DNA from: Parastagonospora avenae f. sp. tritici 18332-5
Taxonomy: Eukaryota > Ascomycota > Dothideomycetes > Pleosporales > Phaeosphaeriaceae
Length of the DNA: 64,000 bases
NCBI GenBank assembly: GCA_022559985.1
Contig: JAFJTR010000027.1
Coordinates: 1 to 64,000 of the forward strand
Direction: 5' to 3'
The stretch's first letter is position 1, and each line of letters opens with the position of its first letter. Positions 23,575-35,441 of this stretch are shown here, one piece after another. The notes beneath the pieces are model-generated. The model was not told where the DNA came from. It worked only from the letters and a program-made list of their open reading frames with translations, and made no database searches. The position numbers and the translations under genes were made by a program.

Positions 23575-24249
23575 AGGGATGAAGTGGGGGGATATCAGAC
23601 ATGAAATATGCAGAAGAGGACAACGACATGACTCGAGCTCCGCGAGGCATAGGGACTGCAGGAGTCGTTGAAGAAGACAGGAGTGAAGTCGCGCACGAGC
23701 TTCGTGCGCGTCGATATCGAGGCGGAGGACGGCGAGACATCGTTCTAGCAGTACAGAGGGATGCGCGGCCATGATTATGGCGATGATGACAGAAGAACGG
23801 CTAGAAGAAGAAGAGAAGAAGAAGAAGAAGAAGAAGAAGAAGAAGAAGAAGAAGAAGAAAATAGAAGTGCCGCCTGGGCACCACGAGCGATGATGAAAGC
23901 CCCTGTTTTCTTATGCAAGATATCCCATTCACGGCGCGATAGTTACTTTCGTCGCGACATCAGCGCGACTTCTTCCGCGGGATAATTGTTCAAACATAAG
24001 TAGAGGTCGAGAGATCAATTTCACATCGCCCCAATCATCTCACGCATGCATGTGACCGACAAACAACGTACCAAAATACACAATCATCATTAACTAATCA
24101 TTCGCATCTGTCGATCTAAGGGGAATCAAAATATCTCACGTAAAGCCGTAATCCGAACTACATAGCTCTCGGCGGGGGGGTTTTATCATCCAGCTCCAAT
24201 GCGCCAATATGACCCTCTTAAAGCACAAACATTACCCGTGTGAAAGTCC
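23575..24249. other. Convergent intergenic region
   Basis: This sits between the converging regulator and VID27 genes. It contains the GAA microsatellite listed separately and a seven-G run near 24173. No gene is seen. Confidence 0.5.
23815..23859 (+). repeat. (GAA)15 microsatellite
   Basis: Fifteen perfect GAA units, with further imperfect AGAAGA sequence from about 23803. It is a pure purine tract on the plus strand, lying in the intergenic space after the Zn2Cys6 gene. Confidence 0.95.
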
Positions 24250-26777
24250 CTAGTAAGGACTATTCACAATCTCATTGCGGCCTAGATAGCTGCCCCGGAC
24301 ACCGCTGCGCCTATTCGCGCCCACGCGCGATGGCGTCGCGATACTCTCGCGTGTCGGCTTCTGCAAAGCACGGCGGGCCACCATATCGACTTCATTCGGC
24401 AGCGCGACGATGAGGTTCTTGTCGGAGCCGAACTTGAAGTTATCAGCCTTAACCTCCTCGGCATAGCGCTTGATGTTGTACGGATCCTTGCGGTTTGCAA
24501 TGATTTTCTTCATGCTCCAGGTGACGATGAACGGGCCCGTGGCGGTGATGATGGTAGTTTCCTTGTCGTCGACGCCGGTGTTAAAGTGAGCGGTGGTGAA
24601 GGAGATGGGCGCTTTGGTCTCGTGCTGGAATTGCGCGACGTGAGCTGGTGTGAGAGCCAGACGGCGCGGCTGGGGCTTGTCGTCCTTTGCGAAAGCCTTC
24701 TCGAAGCCGAGTTTGCCGTCGTTCTTGCCGCCCTTTTGGAGTGCGTCGATGAGCAGGAGGTAAGTGCGGGTAGTGGCGAGGACCCAGCGGCCATCTGCTG
24801 AGACGTCCATGCCGATGATTGGGTCACCAAGGGCGGGGATGAGCGTCTTCGCGTTGATTCCAAGCCTGTCGAAGAGACGGATATCTCCCTTCTCGGAAGC
24901 TACAGCGATGTGACCCTTCTCTGTTGTGGCGGCGGCGGAGAAAGCGTTCTTGGTAGCATATTGCTTGAGTTGGTCATCGACCAACTTGTTGCCAGCCAAG
25001 CGAGGGTCGATGCGGTAGAGGGCGTTACCTGACAGACCCAAGAATGTCTTCTCTCCGCTCATTTGCGCAAATTTCTATATCATGGTCAGCTGCTTCTTAC
25101 TGTATGAAATAATTTGACTCACGCTCTCAGGCGCGAAGACCTTGACTGGGATGTCGTCGTGAACATTCCACTCATCGATAACCTTTCCAGTCTCCAGATC
25201 CATACGGTACAGCGCATTGGGGTTGTCCAGGTTCTGAAGAATCATGTCTTGATCCTGCTGATGAAGCATGACCTTGTTGGGATTGAAAGCCTTGCCCTTG
25301 GGTGTCATGACATTTGATATGGTAGTGGAGAACTGCAATTGGTTGTCTGCAGTGTGCTTAAAGACACCAATCTTGTTTCCTCGCACCACAAAAGACCTGT
25401 CATGTTTGTAGCCAACCGCCAATTGTGAGTTCTCGGCACCGTCCTTGGGACCAGTTTCGACGTCGTCTTCGGATTCGTCTGAGTCGTAGTGTTCGCTGCG
25501 CTGATCATCTGCGCTCTCGAATTCTTCCTCGTACTCCTCCTCTTCCTCCTGCTCTTCTTCGGGCGCATCTTCCATGGTCAAGTCTTGGAAAGCTTCCAAA
25601 ACATAGTCGCGGTTTGTAGACGGCGCCTTCGCCCACTTGGTCTGGTGAAGATGCTCCCACAGAGACTGCATGACTCCCTGCTGCATGTTCTCGAGCTCTT
25701 CTTGTTCTTTGAACTTCAGCAGCCACGAGTAGGCGGAGCCATCCTCTAGGTAGTGATTGAAGATGAACGACTTGTATTCGTAGTTGAAGACAGGGTTGAT
25801 GTCCTCGATGATGGGTTGGCCGAGCCACTCGCGCTCATCGCCTACGATATGGAGCCAGTATTCCCAGCTTCCGAGCTCGGTCACTTCAACATGGACCTGG
25901 GGATCTTGTAAGATGAAGGTACCAGAGGGGAAGTCAAACAGATGGAGTTCGGCCTGACCCTCTGCAAGAATCCCCATGGCATCTGGTTTCGCGACAGAGG
26001 GCGGGGCGGCCGTCGGATCCTCCGTCACCTCGGGTGCCTTGCCCTTGCCTGCCGCCTTCTTTGCCATCTTTTCTTTCGTGGTGTTTGGGAACAGCTCTTC
26101 GGCTGGTGGAGCTATAGCGGGGAGGATAGCTGAGCTCGTGGGGCTTGCTATGGGACTCGCGTCGGGGATAGGTTCTTCGTAGTATGAGAGGGCTTCGAGA
26201 TCGTCTTCGGTCGCGTGTTCGTGGCTCCTCCGGTACTTGCGCTCGTAGACACACTGCAGAGCTACACGCTCGAATAGCGCCGCGGTCTCGGGCTTGATGG
26301 ACGCGTCGCAAACAAACTCCCAGAGGTCGTCGACGTCACCGCTGAGATCGCGCCAGGCAAAGATCTTCTCGCCAGTTGAACGGACGTCGGTGCGAAACTG
26401 AAGGCCCTCGTCTAGAAGAAATGTCTTCTCGTCTTTATCCGCGGCTAAGGCGTCGAGCGCTGCGTCTTCACCACCTTCTTCTAGCAAGTCTTCTTCGCCC
26501 TCCTCGTATGCGCGCTGGATGACGAGCTGGTACTGGAACTCCTGCCCTGTGCGGCGGATGGTAGCAGCGGCGTCCTTGAAGATGAGCTCTGAGTAGCCCT
26601 TGACGGAGCGAGGGCGGACGAGGTAGAGCTGGCCCTGGGGGATTTCGACGATGGTTTCCTTGGAGCTGTCACCAAAGACGAATTTACTCACTGTTACATG
26701 CGAGTTAGTGTCATCTCATCTCGCACCAGAGCGGGGGAGGGGCAAACAACAAACATACGGTTACGGAGCATAAACAT
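24250..26777 (-). CDS. VID27: Vid27 family cytoplasmic protein
   Basis: Three exons (26777-26759, 26690-25123, 25074-24250) give 803 aa. The first exon is only 19 nt and encodes MFMLRN, then an L codon split by a 68-nt GTATGT intron; this gives the expected family start before SKFVFGDSSKE. An N-terminal PH-like module is followed by a second domain near 240-370 (LHLFDFPSGTFILQDPQVHV), an acidic run (EEEQEEEEEYEEEFE) near 400, and the C-terminal Vid27 beta-propeller. The propeller carries VVRGNKIGVFKH, NPNALYRMDLETGKVIDEW, FLGLSGNALYRIDPRL and GDIRLFDRLGINAKTLIP. Named for vacuolar import and degradation of gluconeogenic enzymes in yeast; its molecular role is still poorly defined. Confidence 0.93.
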
Positions 26778-27181
26778 GGCGAGATCAGCTTGGAGTGGCG
26801 TAGAAGTAGTAAGCTTGGCCGCCTATGTGTGCTTGAGTAGACGGCGCGCGCAGGATTGCATCAAGTCGATGTGAACACTTCCAAGGCCCAGGAAATGTTA
26901 TGATGCTAGAGGACCCTGACCAAGCCAATGTTCGCTTAGCGCAGACGACATCGTCATAGTGCACGTGACTGTAGGCAGCACTCCACTCTTTCAGCCTTAC
27001 TGGACTTACATGAGGCATGCACAAACCAATCACAATAAAACACTAAGATCTGTGGCTATGATTCGTTCGTCGAACATTGTAGTTGTTCTCGTGACTATCC
27101 GTAGGCGCGTTGGTCATACACGTGATCTTTCAGATCAACTTGAGCCCCTTGGTAATTCCAAACTCTGGTTCTCAGGGTCAT
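26778..27181. other. Intergenic, nothing recognised
   Basis: The 5' side of VID27 and the 3' side of the next minus-strand gene. No coding or RNA feature is visible. Confidence 0.5.
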
Positions 27182-29874
27182 TTAGCACCGGCCCGATGAA
27201 ATGGTCGAATCATCTTCTGCGACTACACGCCTCTTCTGGCAGCCCTCGCACTGACAATCCAGCGTAGACATCTCCACAGATCTCTGCACTGAGAACTTTG
27301 CCAGCCGTCTATGGAACAGACCTGGCGCCCCTAGACCTAACTCAACCTCGTTCTTACCCGCTGACTCGTCCAGACCGTCCTCTGTATGAATGACGCCAAT
27401 CAAGCCGCTTTTGTCGCTGAGTCTAGTCAGATCGTTCTCACTCATGGAGCCGACAGACGGAATGTCCCTCTTGTCCAAGCTACTTGAAATCCTCGCGACT
27501 GCTAGTGAATCGAGCATGGCCGTCCAGGTCGGTACTTGATATATGTACCAGGCAAGATATGCTAGGCCGATCAATTGTAACAGCATCAAGACCGATATGA
27601 CGACCAGGCCAGAAGTGGACACAGTTGGACGCTGGATACGTTCACCTAGACCTGTTTGTATTGGCCGAGCAGTGAAACCCTGCGTCTTCTGGATTGTCTG
27701 CAGTAGCATAGCTTGATTGGCAAAAAAGCTACAGGGACCATTAGCTGTATTTTAGGGATGAAGGTGTGGCTGTGGTGCCTTACATGCCAGCAGAAAGACG
27801 CCTTTCGACGAAGTAAGTCTCGTTGAACATGAACGCAAAGAAAGTGCTCGTAATCGAGCTTAGAGTATCATCGGCCTGCTCACGGCTGTCGTTGTTCGGT
27901 TTGGCGCATTCAACCGCATACATTTCGTAGTCTGTGAATGTAGCAAACGGCATACGGCCTGATTGACATATCTGTGACACGGCAGAAATGCTGTCACTCG
28001 AATCATTCGCCAGTGCAAGCAGTGATCGCTCCCCAAACATAGCGATCATTGATGTCATGAGAGGGCCGGGCATGGTACGGTTTTGGCTGAGCGAACCAGG
28101 TATTATGGGCCAAGGCTTTTTCATGGACTCCTGAATAGGCCAGCCAGGAAGTTCAGTGACCTTGTCCCTGTCGATGTTTAGTCACAATACTTTAGTGTTG
28201 AACGTCGAACGTACTCTGTAGATGGTCTCCGATACTTACCATCATGGTAAAGCACCATGTCTCCTGCGATCCGGTTGCTGTCTCTCCATATGTCTGCTAA
28301 CCAGTCATTGTACCTGTTCCGAGCATCTTTCGTTAGTTTACTTCATTTCGGCTTATGACTTCCATGAGAACATACTCGGAGCTGTACGCCAGAGGGTCGG
28401 GCTGCTCCCAACGATCCAAAAGCCCACCGTATCTGAGATCATTCCGATAATTGCCCATCTCAAAGTAGCCTCGGGTAGTCCGCACGGTACATTGTCGTGT
28501 GAAATTGGAGCTTGCTTTTGCGGCCAGTGCACCGGACGTTGACACGTCCACAAAGACATCCTCGGTGATGTCTTGCCTATTCCTGGTGATCTGCCAGGGG
28601 TATTGTCGTTGACCGGGAACGCACAAGCGTGCGTTTAGACCTCCACGCTGCACGAATGATGCGATGAATGGACTCTGCCCACTGCAGGTTGCAGGAAATG
28701 CGGATGCAGCAATCTCTTCACATCGAACCGTTGAATTGAGCCTCATTAGTCGATGCTTGAGCACACCCGTGGTGGTGCCGTTACGAAGCGCAGCCACAAA
28801 ATGGTCCGGAGTGGCCTGCGTCCATGGGCTCCATATCCTTTGATCCGGCCCCAATCTCCAAAAGCTCTGCTCGCCGGGCTCCAGCCACATATTGGCAGGA
28901 GTCTCAGATTTGCTTAAAATAGCGAGGCTGTTCATAACATCTTGGACGACGATGTCTTCGGGTATAGTTGCCAGATCTGTCGGTCAGCGTCACCATTGAT
29001 GAAGGAAGAGTGCATTTGAAGCGTACTAGGACATGTGAGTTCAATGGGAAGTAGCAAAGAGTGGCACGTTGCTCACCCATATGGTTCGGCATCATAGCCC
29101 AAGGTCTGGTACGTCGAGCCCAACGATCCTAGTATATGATTGTCGTGATGCGTCATGACTAGAACGGACGCACTTGAGACTAAAGCCTCACGAAGAGGCT
29201 GCTGAATTGCACCTACATCATGTCAATGAAATGTGTGGCAGGCAGTGGTCTTTGAAGGATGATGGGCAAGGTTCGCTTGAGAAGGCATCGAGTATATGTG
29301 GAGACTCACATAGCATCAGGAACGCTGCTGCCAGCCACAGGAAAGGACTAGAAGGCGCGCCATATCGGCCATTCGAAGTCCCCCAAGGAGGCCAGGCTTC
29401 GTTGAGAATACTAAGATTGGACCAGCCTCGGTCGGCAAGAGCAAATACCTGTCTTACACTGAGGTGCTGGGTTTTCCGTCGTCTTTGTGCATACACAACA
29501 GCAGCCTGAGCTATAAGTGCCGATATTATCGGCACAGTGACGATTCCCGTAAAGGAATTGAGGACTGATAACGCGTCGAATAAGCGGCGGTGGAGTGTTA
29601 GACTTTGACTTGAAATGCCAGATTGGTCGAAATAAGAAGAACGGTCGATTGGATGGTATACAAGAACACAGGTGAGCATCCATGGTACAAGAAGAAGGGG
29701 AACGTAGAACCCTAAGAGCCATAGCGCTCGATGCCTATAACGGAGGGCGAATTCATCGAGAGGTGTGGAAGTATCACGGCGCCGCGTCTCGTGAGTTATG
29801 AGCGTATCTGTTGCTTTCGTGTTGTCGTCCAGTCGCGTCCTGTGTTCACCCCCAGCGGCATCCGAGGACATCAT
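27182..29874 (-). CDS. Large orphan membrane protein, multi-exon
   Basis: Proposed exons: 29874-29310, 29212-29077, about 28976-28376, 28313-28215, 28167-27784 and 27728-27182. I do not recognise a named family. The N-terminus is soluble, then come TM-like segments ALWLLGFYVPLLLVPWML, GIVTVPIISALIAQAAVVY and SPFLWLAAAFLMLC. A long, probably extracytoplasmic region follows, with scattered Cys and N-glycosylation-type sites (RNGTTTG, RLNSTVR, NETYF). A last TM (GLVVISVLMLLQLIGLAYL) and a cytosolic tail with CQCEGCQKR end the protein. The exon 4 donor is taken as GTACGT, which restores frame. The exon 2 to exon 3 junction cannot be joined in frame with the best-looking signals (see findings). 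Confidence 0.6.
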
Positions 29875-30694
29875 TTGAGAGTTTCAACTCCGGGATTAGG
29901 TGATGACCTTCGCAAGTCCGGGGACAGGCCAGTGTTGTACATTCTAAAATACCAAGACGCTTGGTGCTGATAAGTCGTTTCTCAAGGCTGTGTTGCAAGG
30001 GGATGTGGGGGGCCTGATGAACTAATTTCCATGAAGATCTGAACGCGGTAACGTGCTACAATATGGTGATGACCCCAATAATTGATAGGAAGCTCTGGAA
30101 TTGAGTGCATTCCAAAGATTTGGGCGAACGAACAATGATCGTAACCTACGATTGAGCCAAACGTTGTTGATGCAGCTGCAATGAAGTGCAAGTCTGTCTC
30201 GGTGGCACACATCGGTGCAACTAAGCGTCACTACTAGCGGCAAGCTGCTTCCAGCTTTGGTTGGCAGCCAACGACTCATGATCCCGTGAATGAAGCGTGC
30301 ATGTTGTCGAGTTGAGTAGACATGTGAAATGGTGGTTCCTATAGCGGTATCTATGTATCTGGACGCTTAGACCAAGGAGACGGATGGTATGAGGATTGAC
30401 ATCGGAGTCCTGGTTTGACGTGTCAATTCAGTAGCATACGAGACTATCTTTTTCAACAGTCGAGTTCGTGCAGGCGACTTCGGATTAGAATGAGAAAAGA
30501 GGTAGGATATAGAGTACAGGTGGTCAAGAGCTTCGCGGGGAGGTGAAAGCTTACTAAGTAAGTCTTGGCGTAATGCTGTCGCGCGCGACGCGACCAAAGT
30601 TTCCCAACGTCAACCGCAGGGCTATCGCGTCGGCGCATCGCAACACCAAGTCTCTCTACACACGCGGCATCGCTGTCGCACTCCACCGCCCGTC
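29875..30694. other. Divergent intergenic region
   Basis: This lies between the starts of the orphan membrane protein (minus) and SSR4 (plus), so both promoters should be here. Short overlapping open frames only; nothing else is recognised. Confidence 0.5.
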
Positions 30695-32792
30695 ATGTAT
30701 GGCATGAATCAACAATACAATGCGCCCGACCCGAGTGCGCAGGTGCCGAACCATTTGGTGCGCGCATTCATTGCTACACCCTCAAGCACAACGGCTGACA
30801 GGATCCATATAGCTCACCCATGTCCACCTGATCTCCTCATACCGCTTCCCAACACTGCCGACCCTCCAGCCTGCGGAAGCGCTCGAGTACCTCATCAAAG
30901 GCCCGCAGATAGTGCGCGACACGTCGCCCGTGGCATGGACCTACTTCTCTTCTCCGCCGCCAGATGGCACCGTCCTGCTCGCCTTCCAGCCCCCGCGCAT
31001 GGGCACGCAATTCGCATCTGATGGCATGGTGTGGGCTGATCCCGAGTCCACGTACGAGATCAACGTTCGTGGCTACGTATGTTTGCCTTCCGCCTTCTTG
31101 TAACCCCCCAGCTAATCGTATATGGCTCAGACGGTTCAAATTCTCGTCCACAACTGTGGCTTCCACTACCCCCATGAGCCATATGCAACCCACGCCCGCT
31201 TCCGCTACAGAATACTGGCCGGACCTGGCACCACGAACCCCAACCTGTGGCTTATTCACTACAGGCCTTCGGAGCCGCAGCATAGGGCCGCTGCTGGCCA
31301 AATACCCATCCCGCGAGAAGTCCATGCGCAGCTGCAGATGCGCGGGCAATTACAGGCTGCTGGACCTCTGATGCGCAAGGAATTCATGCTGCATGACCAA
31401 GCCAACTGGCCAAAGGTCGAGTTCGGCCAGCAAGCTATGAGGGGCCAGCAGCCATACTATAACCCTATGCAGCCCGGACGACCGTACGCTGCGCAACCAC
31501 CGCCTGCGAAACGCGCGCGCCTGCCCCCCCAAGCGCAGCCGCGTATGACCCAGCCGGGCAGCGCCGTTGTAGACACCTCACTAGAGGAAGAGGAGAATGC
31601 GACCCAGGATGCTTTTGACTTCTTGACGCCGCGCGAGATCAGCTTGTCCCGATACAAGCAACATCACGAGTGGATGGAAGAGGTCTTTTCCTCCCCGTAC
31701 GCTATTGGAAAGATTGCGCCTATAGATCTTGGCCTTGGCTTGATGGGTGAACTCGCTCCTCTGACAGCTGGCATCCTGGATGTACCGACTGGCGAAATTC
31801 TTGAACCCTCCAAGATCAAGAATTACTACAAACTCGACTCAGATCAGCTTAAGGACTTTGAAAAGCGCGTCACTGAGCACGCCACGAAAGAACAAGCTGA
31901 AATCGACAAAATGAAGGCAGACCACGCGAGAAAAATGGCCCAGCTGAAGCGTACTCGCACCTACATCAAGGCTGAGCGGCGGTTACGGGACCTATCACGC
32001 TCAGCAGATGATGACAGCGATGGCCCTGACCCGGTTGAAGAGGTGGTACAGGACGTGGAGAAGTCACTGAATGTCACATTCGAGGCGAAGAAGGCCATCG
32101 TCTGCGTGGACAAGGGCGGTTTCATTGAAGCACAAGCCCCATCCCCGCCAAAGGCTCAAGTCAACGGCAGCGGCGAGCAGGGTAGCAACGGCGCATCCAA
32201 TGGCGCGGCCAACGACGGTGGCGTCGACGTCGACAACTCTGCTGCTAGCTTGCTCGATCAGTACGGATCTGGATCGCTAACGGGAACTCCAATTGGCAAT
32301 GTATCATTGCCGCGACTATCTCAGCCTCCCAGCCAATCTCAGTCTGCCATCGGCACGCCAAGTGCACCCGGCAATATGCCACAATCTACAACATTTGATC
32401 AACATGGCGCGTCTCTCGGCGCAGACAACGGGGATGATCTCCTGGACCTGGACGTAGAGATGTCAGGCATGCCTTCTGACGGAGACAAAGGTGACGCATG
32501 GGGCATGGCAGACGACCAAGCCGGCGCGCAACCGAGCGGTAACCAGTCTGGTGCCAATGCCATTCCAACATCTAATGCTGGCGGCATCGCTACGTCAAAT
32601 GTAGACGCCGATGCTGGAAGCATGTTCGACACTGCGGACTTTGGAAGTTTCGACAACTTAGACACAGCTGGTGATGCTCTGGCTGAGTATGGCAACGACG
32701 ATACCATGGGGCTTGATCTGGTCGATGATTCGGCATTCGGCGATGCGTTCCATGGTACAGAGATGCAACATCACGATGAGACGGGCGAATGA
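30695..32792 (+). CDS. SSR4: SWI/SNF and RSC complex subunit Ssr4
   Basis: Three exons (30695-30757, 30813-31076, 31131-32792) give 662 aa. The N-terminal Ssr4 domain spans about residues 20-190: HVHLISSYRFPTLPTLQP, IVRDTSPVAWTYFSSPP, VLLAFQPPRMGTQFASDG and, from exon 3, ILVHNCGFHYPHEPYATHAR. A basic NLS-like PAKRARLPP precedes a second conserved block, TPREISLSRYKQHHEWMEE. A coiled-coil region follows (KRVTEHATKEQAEIDKMKAD), and the C-terminus is an acidic, Asn/Gly/Asp-rich low-complexity tail. Known in fission yeast as a component of both SWI/SNF and RSC chromatin remodellers. Donors are GTGCGC and GTATGT. Confidence 0.9.
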
Positions 32793-33198
32793 TTCCCCGC
32801 TTAGGAGTATTGGGGTATCAGGCGACTTGTACAATTAAATACTTGGTCATTGGGGCGTTGATAGCACCGACGGGATTAGGTCGCAGGTGTAGCATGTTTT
32901 GATATCAAAGTCTTTCTCATGTTGATCATGTTCCTTGCATTTCTATCTGCAAAGTATTGTATTCTCCAAGCTCCTCTTTTTTTCGAACTGTTCGTGATTC
33001 AGTGCCTTCCAACTGCCATCAACGCCTTCTCATCTCCCCCTAGGCTGACGCGCCATACTGCCAATGCCCATCATTTCGAATCTCCATATTCTCCTCCATG
33101 AGATCTCAAAGTCGTCCATCGCAATCCGCCATCTGCAAAGCTTCCCACCCGTGCCACACATGCGCCGCATATCTACCTTCTTCTCCTTCGGGGTGCAT
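32793..33198. other. Convergent 3' intergenic region
   Basis: Nothing recognised beyond probable 3' UTRs of SSR4 and the following small gene. Confidence 0.5.
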
Positions 33199-33560
33199 TC
33201 AAAAATGAAGGCGCTTCCTCATTGGATAATACTCCAGAGGGTAGTAACACCGCTGATTAATGAAGTAGTCCTTAGTCCCAAAGTTCTTGAACTGATAATA
33301 AGGTCTGTCGGCCTCGGGTAGAAGAGATTCTGGTGCGGGTTCGGGGATAGCCTCTTCTTCAACCACCTCAGTGGGCATATCGGTTGGAAAGGAGCTAGTT
33401 GAAGTGCGCTTAAGGATGGCGAGCGGAAGATGTTGGTGGTAAGGTGGACGATCATAAAGATGATGAGAATGAGCACGCCGATCACGTTTACCCAGTCCTC
33501 AGTCTGCATGACGCCGATTGGACCATCGAAGATGTCGTCGAAGGTGGATGTGAATTTCAT
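33199..33560 (-). CDS. Small protein, frame and TM content ambiguous
   Basis: From the ATG at 33560 the unspliced frame encodes 113 aa with one clear membrane helix (VNVIGVLILIIFMIVHL) and stops at 33219. A different frame downstream is strikingly protein-like: a Pro/Glu-rich acidic stretch (MPTEVVEEEAIPEPAPES) then an aromatic block (YYQFKNFGTKDYFINQ), stopping at 33199. Splicing 33491-33409 (donor GTAAAC, acceptor TTAAG) joins the first 23 codons to that frame in phase, giving 92 aa without the helix. A 41-nt intron with donor GTCCAC would keep the helix. No known family is recognised. Which form is real cannot be decided here. Confidence 0.45.
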
Positions 33561-34065
33561 TTTGTTTAGATGCAGATCGAGAGGTTGTGTGGCGATGTGG
33601 TGTCGTGTATAGAGTCACGGGGTGTTTGGGTGGTGGTTGAATGTGTCCTGTGGTTGCGCGTTGTTCGGCAAGAGAGTTGGTACGCAAGAGAGAGAAAGGG
33701 ATGAGAGCACCCATTTGATGTAGCGAGTGATGAGGTGTACGGTTGGGTGATTCGTTCGCGGCGTGGGTGTGTCGAGGTAGTGGTTCAGGTGGTCAGGCGG
33801 AGCTTTAGGGAGAGCACTGCAAGCGCAACTTCGGGGACCGTGCTCGGTGTTGCGAGTGACGAAAGCGACGGCAGCCATGCTGTGGGCGGAGAAATAACAG
33901 AGCTGTCACTTGCGATGTGTGCAAATGCGGCTTGCGGGCTGTGAAGACGTGAAAGAAAGGGGGTGACAGGAGCGCTCTCATACCTTCAAGATCATGCGAG
34001 CGTGAATTGATAGCAACAAACAACTAGGAACGACATTGAAGTATCATTTGTCGTCCTTGATCGCA
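33561..34065. other. Intergenic, nothing recognised
   Basis: Promoter side of the small minus-strand gene and 3' side of the reductase gene. No RNA or coding feature is visible. Confidence 0.5.
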
Positions 34066-35037
34066 CTAACGCTTCTCTATTTGCAGATCCAACGTTTTCG
34101 CAAGCACATAAATCAGCTCGAGCCTATCGCATCTTACTCCCTTCGCTTTGCCCATCCTCACCGCATTGCCTACAATCGCTTCGACCTCAATTCTTCGACC
34201 CGACTGCACATCTTGAAGCATGCTTGGCTCAATACCGGCGTTGATTGGAATCCTCGCCTGAGCCCGGCCAAGCTGATGCACTACCTCCTCTTTCGTGATT
34301 GTGTGCCCATGGGCCTCAGCAATGTTCTGAATCTCTACCATGACAGCAAGAAGGACATCAGAAGCTTCATTGCAGCTCTGGAGTATGTCCGTGTCTTTAC
34401 TCAGAGTAAGCGCGCAAATTGGGTTCCAGGAAGCGTTGATGAGAAGCTTGTACCAGCGCTTCGCCTGGACATCGTCAAAGAAAGTTGCAGTACCACCAGC
34501 AGCTTTCACGAGCTCAGTGAAGACCTTGGCAGGCTCTGGTGACGCGAAAGAGGGAAATGCGCCTATTTGAAGATTCTCTACCTCCCCGTGTTTGATTACA
34601 CCACTTGGGCGCTGTGTTGCGGGCATGTACACGACGGTGCTGATGATTGGCGTGCCCGCAAAGGCGTCGACGTACTCCTGCTCTATTCCTACTCCATTCT
34701 GGATGAGTACAATGGCCGTCTTCCCAGGTGTAACAGCAGGCGCTATGAGCTTAGGCACCAGCCCGGGGATCGCTTTGCTGCAGACAACAATGTAATCATA
34801 CGGTTCCCCTGAGTTCGCGGACGCCGCTTCTTCGCAGCTGCGGACGACCCTGGGTTTGAATTGAATGCCTTGGCCAAAGATTGAGGAGTTTATGGTGAAG
34901 CCTTCTTTACTGACAACATCGTAGTTCGAGCGACAAACTGCAGTGGTGTCTGCAACTTTGGCTAGAAGCCAGAGATAGACTGCACCTACGCTGCCTGCAC
35001 CGAACAGCAGCACTTTTGGTCGGACTTCAGATGCCAT
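34066..35037 (-). CDS. Ketopantoate reductase family (ApbA/PanE) protein
   Basis: 323 aa, no intron, ATG at 35037. The N-terminal Rossmann fold begins KVLLFGAGSVGAVYLWLL with the GxGxxG nucleotide site at residues 13-18. DYIVVCSKA and the family motif VLIQNGVGIEQEY follow, then the C-terminal helical domain with KRWYKLLINASWNPICALT. PanE reduces 2-dehydropantoate to pantoate with NADPH in vitamin B5 synthesis. Moulds carry several paralogues whose substrates are unknown, so this need not be the biosynthetic enzyme. The lysine in the C-terminal motif is present. Confidence 0.87.
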   Translation of the reverse strand: MASEVRPKVLLFGAGSVGAVYLWLLAKVADTTAVCRSNYDVVSKEGFTINSSIFGQGIQFKPRVVRSCEEAASANSGEPYDYIVVCSKAIPGLVPKLIAPAVTPGKTAIVLIQNGVGIEQEYVDAFAGTPIISTVVYMPATQRPSGVIKHGEVENLQIGAFPSFASPEPAKVFTELVKAAGGTATFFDDVQAKRWYKLLINASWNPICALTLSKDTDILQSCNEASDVLLAVMVEIQNIAEAHGHTITKEEVVHQLGRAQARIPINAGIEPSMLQDVQSGRRIEVEAIVGNAVRMGKAKGVRCDRLELIYVLAKTLDLQIEKR

Positions 35038-35441
35038 TGGGTTTGAGGATGGACAAAGAAAGAAGTCTTTCTATATGCCGAATGAGAGTTGAGATTTTCG
35101 TGGGTAAGGACATGTCGTATCGAAGTACAAATCGCGATGTCGGTGTTCATTTGCCGATCCGTCCCCACTTGCCGAATCTTGTCAGCCTCCTCTGGTCCAT
35201 CGTCATGTCCTGTGGAAGGCACCAGTTTATCACTTTGGACAACATTTAGTACAGTTAGGGAAATTATCATCTTTTGCTTATGCATAGAGACTTGTGGAAT
35301 TGGTTGTTATCGACCAATGCATGATCTTTCATGAATATCGGTCTGCTAACCAAATTGAATAGATCGAACGCGTTCAAAACGGACTGCATAGGATATCTAA
35401 ATTCGAACGGACTTGCATGAAAAGCTCTCGCCGAATCGCGC
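35038..35441. other. Intergenic, nothing recognised
   Basis: Promoter of the reductase gene and 3' UTR of the sugar transporter. No feature beyond that. Confidence 0.5.

Noticed and set aside
23083..23772. 229-codon minus-strand frame
   Set aside because: It is the reverse shadow of the GC-rich 3' part of the Zn2Cys6 coding region.
28215..28240. Frame break at the exon 4/5 junction of the orphan membrane gene
   Set aside because: It disappears if exon 4 uses the GTACGT donor at 28214 instead of GTAAGT at 28239; the joined frame then stays open with a 47-nt intron.
30837..31349. 170-codon minus-strand frame
   Set aside because: Antisense shadow of SSR4 exons 2-3; the SSR4 frame shows clear family motifs.
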